Positions 31,017 to 42,548 of a DNA stretch of 64,000 nt are shown piece by piece (the first letter of the stretch is position 1; each line of letters opens with the position of its first letter). The notes below the pieces were generated by a model. That model searched no databases, was not told the origin of the DNA, and saw only the letters and a program-made list of their open reading frames with translations. This DNA is from Phialocephala subalpina (Eukaryota > Ascomycota > Leotiomycetes > Helotiales > Mollisiaceae). The position numbers were made by a program, and so were the translations under genes. The stretch spans positions 47,357-111,356 of the forward strand of contig FJOG01000022.1 of NCBI GenBank assembly GCA_900073065.1. The letters run 5' to 3'.

Positions 31017-33587
31017 CTACTTCAACCATACCCAAATCCATTCAATGAAAGTCCTCGCATTTTCCTTTGTGAACGAATCATCAGGAAACTCCAATCTCCC
31101 CTTCCTTTTCTCACTGCTCGCTTGTATCGTATTTCGTAGATCATTACTCCTCTCAGGACCCCACCGAGACACACTGAACCCATGCTTCTTGATCTTGTAG
31201 CCCAAAATGAGCAAGATGAAAACAGGGATCTAGGTACTTGCGTTAGCGTTTTGCGTTGATAGTTGACATTCTGGGTCAAAGGGGGAGGGTCAGATCGGGA
31301 AGAACTTACACCGACATAAGATGCGATGAATTGTCGAGTATCGAACGGCGATTCCAGAAATGGACCGACGCCATTGAAAACAAGTAAAATCATGCATGCG
31401 ACCATACCGTAGCAGGCCTTGAGCCATTGGCCGTGAGATTTGTATGGGTAGCGAGGATGGTTGCGGTCGTACATTGCTGCTTGAGCTTCGCTTGCGTTGC
31501 CATAGAGTTTCACTTCTTCGAGTCTGCATTGAGAAGGTTAGCTGGTGTATTCGTTGAAGGAAAGGAGGGCTCGTACGTTTTGAAGAAGGAAAGATATGTT
31601 GCGCAGATGGCGACGTAGACAATTAGACATGAGACTGTGCAATTCGACGCAAGTTCTCCCAATCTCTGTGATCATATCAACACGCTGAATTATCCTAGAA
31701 TGGATAGAGAAACCATACCTCTCCAGGAGATCCAGTGCGTCCCATATACCCAATCAACATCATTCCTGCAGTCGCCAATACCGCCCGGATCGGAACTCCT
31801 GACCGACATGCACGAAGCCTTCTGGTGATGAACTCCGGTCCCGTCTGATCCTGTAAAGCCAGTGTATACAACACTCTCGACGCCACATACATCGAATTGA
31901 TGGCGCAGGTGAAGGACGAGAAGACAAAGATCGCATTGAAGAAGTGGGCGGCTTGTGGTATGCCCGCCTCGACAACAGCGATGATGAAGACAGAGCTTGA
32001 GCCAACTGATTGCCCCTGACCATTGATGAATGGATGATCTCTTGGGACGACGAACGAAGCGGTTAGCATGGCCAGTGTGTAGAGTGTGACGATTCGAAGA
32101 TTGATCTTCCGGGCTCCCATCTTCATACTTTCGGCGTCACCAAGAGCTTTACTTTCTGCTGCTGTGGCTGCGATAATGTCCATTCCAACGTAGGAGAATA
32201 GTACATGAATAAGTGTTGTCCTGCAAATGCAATTCAGTACATCGGTCATCCTGCTCATAGAATCACACTTACCACATGCCGAGGAAAGTTCCTAGTACCC
32301 CTACGATGTCCTTCTGAAAGGTGCCGCTCTCGTCCTTCACTTTATAATCGCTATTGAAGAATTGGTACGGATCATTCCAATCTGCGACACGGACGGTCAG
32401 TACGTTGCCCGGAGAATCCATAAAGAGGACTTACATCTCGTGCTGAGAGTCTCGGTATAATATGCATTTGCGCGTGCTAATTGACGTTAGCTTTGTAGAT
32501 GTGAGCTCGGGGAAATACAAACGCTTCATGGTGTCCAAAATGAGCATCAAAACGATGAGCATCGAGATGAAAGTAATTTTAAGGGAACCAAAGATGTACT
32601 CGAGTTGGCCGAAGACCTGGGTTCATTAACTTTGCCATTGCAACCAAAGGTTCTCCAGACTGACCTTCACGGGTAGCATATTGATCGTTGCCACGATGAC
32701 CAGGAAAAGGGAAATCCAGACGGCATTATCGACATTGTTGCCGACTGCCCAATTCAGATACGTCTTTCCGCCCGGAATTCCTGGTATATCTCGATCGTCG
32801 TACCGAAATTTGACGGTATTAGAGACTGCAACCAGTTCGTCGGCGGCGAGGATGGCGTAGGCAAACCTGTCTCTGTCAGAAAATGCAAGGGAAGTTGAAC
32901 ACAAAGACCCACCAGTAGATCCAACCGACAGCAAAACCAACACCACGATCTAGAAATCGCCGAGGAAATTCCATGACAGGAGCGTTGACCGGCATCAAAG
33001 CGGTCATCTCGCCCAAGCATGATATAACTGCTGATATCACGGTGCCCATGAGAACATATGAGAGAACTGCCCCTCCTGGTCCTGCAACCGCAAGAGAATG
33101 ACCGCAGCCCAGAAATAATCCTAGCCGCAACTTGTAAGTCGAACGTCGAGCTGGGGAGCATTCAAATCTCACATACCATTTCCAATTGTTCTGTTGCGGT
33201 GAGTTGTTAATTACTTATTCACAAATTTACGAAGAATAGTTGGAGAGGCATACCCAGAAAATGCTATCATCTAACGACCACACCTGTCAGTACTAAAAGA
33301 ACATTCAAAGTCGTCAAGATTTTCACATACATTAATTTGCCTCTCATTCAGGACTCTCCTACGGCATGTCAGCACCTTGGATGTTCGTCCTGGCCCAAAT
33401 AGAGTGCTTACCACACGCTCTCCCCGCGGCGTTCTTTCCTCTCTTCCACATTGGCGGGTTCATCGATCGACGGCGCATATTCGATATCTGGGGTAACGGG
33501 AGAACGGATGGGTTCATGGTACTCGAAGACCTGAGGGAAGACTGCCTCTGGCTTCTCGTGATCCAAGGTGCTGTTGGTAGGAGACAT
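31017..33587 (-). CDS. Amino-acid permease (YAT/APC family)
   Basis: About eleven exons run from ATG 33587 (MSPTNSTLDHEKPEAV) to the stop at 31017. Read in order, they give a cytoplasmic N-terminus, RRVLNERQIN, MIAFSGTIGNGLFLG (helix 1 with the permease GTIG motif), GPGGAVLSYVLMGTV, GEMTALMPV, VGFAVGWIYWFAYAI, FVVPRDHPF and SSFTCAINSMYVASRVLY, then cytoplasmic C-terminal blocks ending FIEWIWVWLK. These are the signature blocks of fungal 12-helix amino-acid/H+ symporters of the plasma membrane. The summed exons give about 600-650 aa. Some small exons are tiny; for example TIGNG lies on a 14-nt exon, which is seen in this family. A retained frame at 33345-33420 is assigned to exon 1 because it is open. 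Nitrogen-regulated expression would be typical but is not shown here. Confidence 0.88.
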
Positions 33588-34698
33588 GATTCACATTTCC
33601 AGCTGGCGATGTGGGGGGGTGCTCGGTTTGCGGAGAAGTGGAAGAACTTCAGAGCCTCCTGAAAGCGAAGATGCGCAGCCCTGAGCTCTTATCTTCTTCA
33701 GCACTAAAAGAAGAGCGACACAGCCTTGATGGAATGAAATGCTTGCTCGGCAGTCCCCACCCAACCGTAGTGCGTCGAATAGATATTCTCCCATCACTAG
33801 TCAGGTCGTGCAGGAGCGCCCACGACGATCGATCCCCTGGCACAGATTAACCTTAGCTTGGTACTGTACTTCCTTTCCATTCAGCAGTCAAACACAAGGG
33901 CAGCCGGGTGCAGAAATGATAAATATGGCCGGGGATCTCCAGCTGGATGGCTTTGCACCAATGATACGCGCTGGACCCGGGACGGACCTCTCGTCCAGAC
34001 TGGCAATATTGAAGACGCATCTTCTGCAAAGCTAGGCCTACCAGGCCTAGTTTGCGGCATCGGGAGCGCCTGAGTGGCACGATAGGGAAGGTGGAAAGCC
34101 ACCGAGTACAACGCCCAGGGCACTGGCAGCAAGGGTGCGCGATGCTGGACAAGTCATCGGGCCCAGAGTGAGAAGCTGACGGGGAATTTCCAGCCCCAAA
34201 CCTGATGCGGGTGTCCCAATGCGTCCTGGATAAATCGCGAATACCACAGAAAGGGAGATGCTCTCAACAGCTCGCATCCCGACACGTGAGGCTGAGCGAC
34301 CACAGTTCCTCATGGAAGAAACCACCTGGGCATCGCCTCGATAACGTTGCACGTTGCACAGCGTGTAACCGCTCGTCGTGTCTGCCCTGCGACCCAGACG
34401 TACTTTAGACATTGAACTACTAACATCCTACTGTACATCCCCTGCCGACGAGTCGGTGACCCTGTCGATACTTCAACCTCAGCTCCGGTCGCCTAAACGT
34501 CCTCGTTGCTGGGCTCCTGCTGCGTCGCAATCAACATCCCCCAGGAGCATCATTATGATCTTCGCCACCTTAAGAACCAACATACAGTGACGGCTGACGA
34601 TATAACCTTAAATTGACCTCTCCAACTCTCACATCCGCCCCAGCAGCACATCTTATGCGGCACAGCGCGGCTCCGCAGGTTCGGGTCCCTTCATCGCG
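33588..34698. promoter_or_regulatory. Divergent intergenic region, 1.1 kb
   Basis: It separates the leftward permease from the rightward propeller-like gene and should contain both promoters. No coding frame is supported. Overlapping ORFs on both strands between 33600 and 34400 are mutually exclusive and lack conserved composition. Confidence 0.5.
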
Positions 34699-37600
34699 AT
34701 GGCGGGGCCTGCCTCGTCGTTGTTCACACGTCTTGCAACCGCCTTCAGACTGCTGGCCCTCCGAAGTGACGTCGACGATATAATTTTGGAGCTCCTAGGC
34801 CGGTTCTCACTCGAGAAAATATACGCTGATGGCGACAAGGAGACGTACCAAAATCTGGTGATAAATCTAGTCGCTCAATTAAACGCCATCTTCAATGTCC
34901 AGCGATTGACGCTGCCCTCGGAAGGACTGCAAGTGGGCTGGTATCTGGGCTTTCTTGCCAGCTGGGAAGTGACCTTGCGAACGATCGAATTTGTGTTGGG
35001 AGTTGTCGTGGAAGGAAGGGAGAGTTTATGGGAGTCGCGCCTTCTGAGAGAAAAGTATCTTGCCGAATTTCTGGTCAATACACTACGCTTCTTGATTCTT
35101 CACCCTAAAATCCCCTCAAATCAGCGAGCAAAGGACCGACGCGACCGTTTTGCACGACTTCATAGGTCTCTGGAGCGCGTGTTCGACAGCTATCCGGGTC
35201 CAGAATCATTCCTCTTATTGGTGTGCAAGGAGATTACAGACTCACTGCGGACGGAGCCGAATGGACTTGTTCTGCCTCAGAAGTTGAGGACTGAACTGCC
35301 AAATCTAGCAACAGAACTGGTAAAATCCTCCTCTGAATGTATACGGTAGTACAAAAAAAATGCTGATAGCCGTTTCCAGTACCCGTTACGAGACTGTCTC
35401 TCATCTCAGTATGTCTCAGCCATTGCTCCGGCAGATGGCTTCCCTGGAGACTGGCTTTCTCAGTTCCTGGCGCTCCGAGACATTTCTCAATTCATCGTTG
35501 GGGCTTCACTGCAATATTCAGTGAACCAAGAAACCCGCGACGTGAAGCTCCAGTCTTCATCTGCTAGGACTCGAAATGCCGTTTTGAGGACCCTCGAAAA
35601 CATCAGGCTCCCATCACATCTCTCTCAGCTGGATATGATATCAACTTTCAGCGATACCTTCAGAGTGGTACTCCCAGACACCCTTAATCTAGGAAGAAGC
35701 TCGTTAGATGGACAAGGAGACGAGAGTGACATCGATGCCATTGATGCCCTGTGTGCCCGACTCAACGACCGGCAGGCAGTGCATCGAGTGAGTGACCGGG
35801 AGATGATGCACAATGTATCGCAAATCACCAGAAATATCGAGTTGCTTGACGATCCAAGCGGGCATTTCAAAGCTCCTCGACCGAGACTGTTTGCGTTGAA
35901 CTGTAAAAGTTGTCATATCGTTGGAGAAAGTGAGCTGAAGAGTTCTGAAATTTCCCACTTCCCAGTACGTTTTTCTCTTCCTGAAGTATAAATATCCCGC
36001 ATATCTCTCAAAACTATACAAGTGCAGAGAGCTACATCTCCCTAAGATTTGCCATTTCATAGCTAACATGTCCCGCAGTTGGATTTCAGAGAAGCTTCTC
36101 AGATCACTCTTCCGCCAAAAACAAGATGCATAGTCTGTGAAGAGGATATCAGTATGATGCGGGAAGTAGCAGTAGCCAGAAATGTCTGGGAGCTCTTGAA
36201 ACCTCTCGAGCCTAACGTTGATACGATCAATGTAGAGCGACATCTTTCTTCGCAATTTGAACTGGCACCACCTAAAGTTGAAACAGGAATGCCATTCCAC
36301 CCTGGTTATGGATCTATACTCAGCGGTGGAAGGCATCGCTCGCAGGACACGGAAGCTGTTTCTCCCGGCCGAGTCATGTTCCAAGGGACGATATCTCCAG
36401 ACCGGGCGCGTTCAATTCCGCAAGCACTTCTCATGTCACCAAGTTCTCCAGGGTTCACTATGGACACACCGCGCACCGATTTCCCCCCTTCTGATGAAAT
36501 GACCTTCTCGAGCGACGGAAAAGGATATTTCGACAACACCGGGACGATTGGAAGCACAGGAACGACTGACTCTAAACAGAAACCGTCCACCTCATCAGGT
36601 GAGGCATCTGGATCTCTGCCCTCAGGCGATTCCATGCCTCGCAATTCGGGTCAATCGCGACTGCAATCTGCGTCCACTGTCTCATTTGAGCCGGAGCCAC
36701 TCACTAGGAGTCGAACAGTGCCTGTAGTTGCTGCTCCCGAGAAAGGGAAATCGAGATGGAGATCAAAACTCACTGGTTCCAGAAGAGAGGCGCCATCGAG
36801 GGCCGATTCTAGTTCGGTGTCCTCCACTACAATGGAATCGCCAAAAGTCGAGGAGATATCCCTCAAAGGTCTCATAAGCTCGGCGAAATCGTCGAGCAAA
36901 GGAAAGAGTAGTAAGAATGTCAATGTGGTTCTGTCACAGAACGCGACTTACGCCTTGTTCTGGACGCAAACCTGTATCAACATATGGGATATCGGGCCAA
37001 GCTCGCCAATTCTGGGTCGTGCCATCATGACCGAAAGCAACTGTGTTTTGGCTGCGGTAACGAAAGTACATTTGGCATATATTATTGGGACTAGGGACCA
37101 AAAGCTGACGGTGGGTCACTTTCAAATGTATAGGAACGGAACTGACGACGGGACTTAGTTACGAATTGTGAATCTCATGACCTCAGCACCTGCCATCGAG
37201 TACAAAATGCCATCTTCTCCTTGGTGCCACAGCATTTGCATCTGTCCAAGAGAGAATTACGTTGTTGTTGGCTTTGACAATGCAGTTGTCCGATTCTACA
37301 ATACTGCCAGATTCGAAGAGCCTCGAGAGGATCGGCTTCATGCTCGTTCATCGCATTCAGACTGCAGAGCGTGTCCGCCAGTCGACACTCTTTCGTTTTC
37401 CAATGATGGGCTCGTTCTTCTCGCTGGTACAAGAAGCCCCAAGAACGGCATTATTCAGATCTATTCCTGGCGATTCCCGTTCGAGGAGTTTGGAGAACTG
37501 GCAAAATGCAGATACCATGTTCCTCTGCATGAATCCGAGGACAACGGAATTTCCAGCGCAATTTACCGCTCTGGTCTTGGAGGCGAGGAGAACCTAGTAT

Positions 37601-38172
37601 GTTTGACGACTTGGACACAGTCAGGTGTTCCGGTCCTGATCCAACCTTCGGACGGTCATCGCAGCGATATACGAACAGACACGTCGAGTCATCGAAGTCG
37701 GATCCAAAAAGGTGCATTTTCTCCTACCGGCAGAGAACTGGCTATGGTCGACGATAGGGGATGGCTATATCACATTACAAATCTCAACTCAAACCCTATT
37801 GAAGTGAAGAGAATTGCGACTTCCAAAGAACTCACAACGAAAGCGGATTGGTATGACATGACTTTCATGTCACTGCCGGATGAGGAGGCAATTGTGCTAA
37901 CATGGGTGGATGCTTCGAAAGCTACCGCGTACGTAAAGAAGGTTCTGGTGAAATATAACGTGTGCACCCCTATCCCGATTATTAGCTTTAGTTAAGCTGA
38001 CCTTATTTTGCAGACACTCGATACACCGGTTCCTGTAACACCATTGATCCCAGCGTTCCCTGCCCCTCGATATGAGCTTCCGAGCGAGGGTAGAGAAATA
38101 CCCAAACCACCAGTTGAGCTAAGCGTTGAAGAGATCGCACCATTAAAGATTATCAAGGAGGAGAAATCCTGA
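34699..38172 (+). CDS. Large conserved-type protein with C-terminal beta-propeller-like region
   Basis: Exons 34699-35319, 35380-35964, 36079-37110, 37159-37959 and 38014-38172 join in frame to 1065 aa. The N-terminal 400 residues are helical (FLLLVCKEITDSLRTEPNGL, SDTFRVVLPDTLNLG) and end with two CxxC pairs (NCKSCHIV and TRCIVCEEDI) that could bind zinc together. Residues about 460-690 are Ser/Thr/Pro-rich and disordered. The rest is beta-strand rich with WD-like blocks: NATYALFWTQTCINIWDIG, NYVVVGFDNAVVRFYN, LSFSNDGLVLLAGTRSPKNG, RIQKGAFSPTGRELAMVDDR. No named family is recognised. The first intron was placed at GTAAAA..TTCCAG because this alone keeps the long downstream frame. A scaffold role is inference. 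Confidence 0.85.
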
Positions 38173-38972
38173 GCACATGACTGATACAGCCATCACATCA
38201 GGAAGGAAATGTCGCATGGGTGAGGGTTTTACGTGTGAAATGATTGCATAGTAGGAGCAAGCGCGCATATCCCGTTTGCATGATATAATGTGTGTTTACG
38301 GCATAGAAATGGGAGTCGAAAAAAGGGAGTTTGGATAAGCATTCGTTACGAATTGGAAGGCGTGAAGCGATGACTTTAGGATACCCATGTGTTAAGACTA
38401 ATAGACTTATTGTCAGCGAAGTATGACTCTCACGTGAAGATGATGATTTCAAACTCTTTGTTTCCGAACTCCTGGCCGAAGTCAGCGAGGTGGTCAAGTC
38501 TGTCAAACTCGAGGTTTTCTTGGCGGTCCAGATGACCACATTGTACGCAGTTGTGTATAACCTTCTCGGGCATGTGAAGTATGGAGACAAGATGGTTCTA
38601 TGTGGCAAGTGAGACATGGCGTCCGCATCAACGCCTTGTTCATCATAGCAAACAAAACCCTTATCTCAACTCCAAAGCTCTCCCTTTCGTATTCACGTGA
38701 CCAATTCCATTTTCGCAATTGCATTCCACAACTCTGAGATGCCTTCCAGATTCCAGGGTAGAGCCTGTGGATCCTAATGACAAGTGCCAGTACAACTGAA
38801 CTCTATTGAACACAGTACAACCAAATCTGTATCACACACTTTTTGCCCCTCCCCCACTATCAGCCACACCCCGCTAGCCCCGCCATGGCAAGCCACATCC
38901 CCCATTTCAGACACCACTTCTCAACTCCACAACCTCCACATTCACATCCACATCACCAACCCAATCGCAAAG
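38173..38972. other. Intergenic, promoter of the PLP-enzyme gene
   Basis: About 800 bases with no supported gene. From about 38840 to 38970 the plus strand is C- and A-rich with few G residues, as in a fungal 5' leader. The frame upstream of 38973 is open but looks like untranslated leader (CCCCTCCCCC and similar runs). Confidence 0.5.
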
Positions 38973-40340
38973 ATGACCATCAAAGTCCCCTTCGGCCACC
39001 GCATGCGCGACGCCCATTTCTCATTCTCCCCCTCCTACACTCCTTTGAATCACGGCTCCTTCGGCACGCACCCAAAATCCGTTCAAGCACGTCAAAACGA
39101 GCTCCAATCCCTCGCAGCGCAACGTCCAGACACACACATCGTTTTCGATTTGCCAAATCTCATCGATGAATCGAGAACAGCGATTGCTCCGCTTCTTGGG
39201 GTAGATGTCGATGAGGTTGTTTTTGTACCGAATGCTACGACGGGTGTTAATACCGTGTTGAGGAATTTGAAGTGGGAGACGGGGGATGTGGTGGTGCATT
39301 TTAGTACGATTTATTCGGCGTGTGAGAAGACGATTAGTAGTGTTGATGAGTTGACGCCGGTGGAAAGTGAGAATGTGAGGTTGGAGTATCCGATTGAGGA
39401 TGGGGAGATTGTTAGGAGGTTTAGGGAGAGGGTTGAGAAGGTGAGGGGGGAGGGGAAGAGAATCAGGTTAGCGATGTTCGATACTGTTCTTACGTTTCCT
39501 GGGGCGAGGATGCCGTGGGAGAGATTGGTGGAAGCTTGTAAAGAACTGGATGTGTTAAGCTTGATTGATGGAGCGCATGGGGTAGGCCATATTGATTTGA
39601 GTGAGCTGGGAAAGTTGAGCCCCGATTTTTTCGTTAGTAATTGTCACAAGTATGTCATGCCTTTCGGGCTTCTCGTTTCAATTGAGATGATGCTGACGTG
39701 TTTCAGATGGCTCTACACGCCTCGAGGATGCGCAGTCTTCTATGTCCCATTTCGAAATCAGCGTTTGATTCGGACGTCGTTGCCGACATCTCATGGGTAT
39801 CAGTATCCAGGTCAGAAACCCGACACTGGCGGCAAGACGCCTTTTGTTCACCTCTTCGAGTTTGTGGCTACGATCGATTACAGCCCTTACGCTTGTGTAC
39901 CTGCAGCACTCGAGTTTCGGCAAAAGGTCTGTGGAGGCGAAGCCGAGATTAGAAAATACTGCTTCGATCTCGCCCGTACCGGTGGTCAATGTGTTGCCGA
40001 GATTCTGGGCACACATGTCATGGACAATAAAACCAAGACTATGAGCCAATGCTGCTTTGCTAACGTGGCATTGCCTTTGCCTTTTGGAGGAACCGGTAAA
40101 GAGAAGAATGTGGAAGGGCAGAAAGTGTTTAGCGAGGAAGAAGCTCCGAGGATACAGAAATGGTTGAATGCAACGGCCGTCAAGGAGTTTGATACTTATT
40201 TGCAGATTGCGTTGCATTCTGGTTACATGTGGGTGAGGTTGAGTGGGCAGATATATTTGGAGATGAAGGATTTCGAGTGGGTTGGGTGGAGGTTGAAGGA
40301 CTTATGCGCGAAGATCAACAGCGGAGAAGTGAACGGATAG
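38973..40340 (+). CDS. PLP-dependent class V aminotransferase-like enzyme (isopenicillin-N-epimerase/Egt2 type)
   Basis: Exons 38973-39649 and 39707-40340 give 436 aa. The start was put at the AAAGATGACC ATG, directly before the first conserved block FGHRMRDAHFSFSPSYTPLN; the longer upstream frame is probably leader. Landmarks are LNHGSFGTHPKSV, VDEVVFVPNATTGVNTVLRN, SLIDGAHGVGHIDL (the Asp that contacts the pyridine nitrogen) and NCHK-WLYTPRGCAVFY (Schiff-base Lys). The intron (57 nt, stop-free and divisible by three) splits the lysine codon, so retention would put 19 residues next to it. Fungal members include hercynylcysteine sulfoxide lyase (Egt2) and LolT-like enzymes; I cannot choose between these. 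The enzyme would be cytosolic. Confidence 0.9.
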   Translation: MTIKVPFGHRMRDAHFSFSPSYTPLNHGSFGTHPKSVQARQNELQSLAAQRPDTHIVFDLPNLIDESRTAIAPLLGVDVDEVVFVPNATTGVNTVLRNLKWETGDVVVHFSTIYSACEKTISSVDELTPVESENVRLEYPIEDGEIVRRFRERVEKVRGEGKRIRLAMFDTVLTFPGARMPWERLVEACKELDVLSLIDGAHGVGHIDLSELGKLSPDFFVSNCHKYVMPFGLLVSIEMMLTCFRWLYTPRGCAVFYVPFRNQRLIRTSLPTSHGYQYPGQKPDTGGKTPFVHLFEFVATIDYSPYACVPAALEFRQKVCGGEAEIRKYCFDLARTGGQCVAEILGTHVMDNKTKTMSQCCFANVALPLPFGGTGKEKNVEGQKVFSEEEAPRIQKWLNATAVKEFDTYLQIALHSGYMWVRLSGQIYLEMKDFEWVGWRLKDLCAKINSGEVNG

Positions 40341-41709
40341 GGATATTTGAGGACGGTGGCTTGCATTCTGTTTAGATAGAGCGTTGTAGATCAATAGACT
40401 TTCCTGACGCCTTTGTGCATGTCCATCACTCGACTAGGACTCCTGAACAAGATCCATCTTTGCTCTTAAACAGACGGATAATCTCTCGGAAATAAGTCCG
40501 AGGTTTTTTGGACACTCACGTGCTCGCGATGTACGACGCACAAAGTAGTTCATTAAAGGGTAATCCGGTGGTGAGTTACTATTTCTTGCAGAAAATCACG
40601 GATGCTTTACTAGTTCACGCGGTTATTTGGTCAAATACTTGTTGCGTGGGGTCATGCATGAACTATTCAAAGGCACAACATTCTCGACCACAAAAGCAGC
40701 AGAAACCTTAATCCGAACTGCTTCCATGACATCGCGACACAACAAAGAAATTATGGTCAAAAATCAGGTGGAAACACAAAAAGTTGCAAAACTTATATAC
40801 GTCGGTCAAAGATAGAGAGCCATTTGCTTGATCACTATTCCCCGAAACAGGGAACGAACTATCATCTTTAGGCTCGAACTCAGCCAGGACGAATTTGCAA
40901 ATTAAAAATCACAGGGAAAAGCGGCATCAGACTCTGACGAAAGAAATCTGCTTGCGGTGTGAGTATGGATGAGGATTTGGGGTATAGAGTTGGGAGCTTG
41001 ATCACATTCTCAATGAATGAACTATCATCATTACAACTCGGGCCACAATGTCTCAATCAAGATACTCACACAGTGGCACTGCAGTATATTCAGGCAACTT
41101 CTAGTAGAACTCAAGGAAATCAAAGAGGCTCGCGAAGTCCCTAGCTTGATCGCTGTTCTAGGAACGAACTATCATCTTTTGGACTGAAGCCATTCTATTC
41201 TTTTTCGTTATAGAGAAGAAGTCCCGATAAGGGGTGATCTTCAACTGATTGTTCGAAGATGACAAGAGAGGAGAATGGATGGAGAATTCTTTTAAGTAGA
41301 AGTAGGAGATTGTCTTGTTCCATAGCATCATGATTGTTCTTCTGAAAAACGTTGATGCTGTCTTGAATGTGTTTGATGCGAACACTTGCTGCGGCAGAAT
41401 AGGCGGGATATTTGACATGATCTCCCAAAGACAATATGGACATGATTCTGCGAGAACGACAACAATGGCTGTCTAGGGACTAAAGAATGTCTCTGTCGAG
41501 AAACAAAGCAAATGGATAAAGAACCTATATACCTCAACGATAAGATAGGAATGACAAAGAAACCATCGCGAGACAAGCATTTGCACCCCGCTGACGATCC
41601 TTGGCAGTTGAGGGAAAGTCAAAGCCTGCTTCTTTCCAGAATCATCACAGTAGTGTACAACCTAAATTCCTACACTAGTATACAGCTTCGCATATTATCC
41701 TGAAATGCT
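40341..41709. other. Gene-poor spacer
   Basis: About 1.4 kb. A minus-strand frame from about 41443 to 41195 (82 codons, MSILSLGDHVKYPAYSAAAS...) has moderately protein-like composition but nothing recognisable and no conserved neighbours; it may be a remnant. The repeat described separately at 40826-41180 lies here. Confidence 0.4.
40826..41180 (+). repeat. Short dispersed direct repeat, three copies
   Basis: GGAACGAACTATCATCTTT occurs at about 40851 and 41160, each preceded by CTTGATC.CT.TTC, so the shared unit is about 38 bp. A shorter, diverged copy (ATGAACTATCATCATT) lies near 41016. The unit does not resemble a known element. It may mark old short duplications or a microhomology-mediated insertion. 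Confidence 0.4.
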
Positions 41710-42012
41710 CTATTTTTCTTCGGCAGGTATTTCCTCTTTCTCAGCGTCGTACAACTTGAACTTGTTTCGAGAGGAGTCGACATGGTAGATAGTGCCTTCC
41801 TGTTTACTTGGTTAGCGATAGCAAACCCTGGGAGAACTTCGACTTACCGGATAAAGCGTAGCAGTACCACCAGCAAGTAAGAGATTGAACATCAGTCTCA
41901 GAGATCTAGACAATGTTAGCCATTGTTCTCGAATATGGAAAAATAATACGTACAGCCAGCCTGAGCATGCAAACAGAGTGTCCTCAAGGTAGACCAAGTT
42001 AGGCCTAGCCAT
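41710..42012 (-). CDS. 68-residue protein in three exons, unknown function
   Basis: Exons 41954-42012, 41848-41905 and 41710-41799 join in frame with good GTACGT/GTAAGT donors and CTAG/ACAG acceptors. The product begins MARPNLVYLEDTLFACSGW, has a hydrophobic middle (LSLRLMFNLLLAGGTATLYP), and ends with an acidic tail (YDAEKEEIPAEEK). Three short exons of consistent phase, one moderately hydrophobic helix and a charged tail are hard to obtain by chance, so I think it is a real gene. It has the look of a small mitochondrial or ER membrane subunit, but I do not recognise the family. Confidence 0.65.
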
Positions 42013-42548
42013 CTATACCCTTGCATTCATGCTCGCCGCTTTGGACGAGACTCTGCATCGTGCACTTTGTCCTTGTGTTGACGAGAGCACCTCCCTCCAT
42101 GAGGTTGTAATGTATCTTTTGAAGGCAACTAAGTATGAACGTCAATATCAAAGGGGGCCAGCTCGGTGAATTGAGTACTCGCCTAGTTTGTCTCCATGAG
42201 AATTATAAGCAAATTTCAAAGCTTTTGATTTCCTGTGAATAATGCTCTAAAAATGACCATTGAACAAACCGACTGACAAGACAAGTGGACGTTCTGTCAA
42301 ACCTCGTTGCCATCCTATCTCATCGCATCTCGGCTCCACGTCTCTGCCTTTCTATTTCCTATCCAGCAAAGCAGAATCCTAGTTCCAAATCTTTCCGCCC
42401 AATGGCAAGAGTCTAATCCTTTGTCCTTGGTGTAATATGCCTAGTTCTTTCCTGCCAGCCCCTGCCTCCTAATCGTTAGAAACGTTTCAAATCCTATATC
42501 GGGTTCGGGTCCAGCCTTTTGAGGCTTGAGATCTTACCCTTGATTATT
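42013..42548. other. Spacer between two leftward genes, no gene seen
   Basis: It holds the promoter of the 68-aa gene and the 3' end of the HET-S-like gene. No coding frame is supported. Confidence 0.5.

Noticed and set aside
38784..38972. N-terminal extension of the PLP enzyme from an upstream ATG
   Set aside because: The extra 63 residues are His/Pro/Ser/Thr-rich leader-like sequence. The conserved family start matches the ATG at 38973, and the region looks like a promoter.
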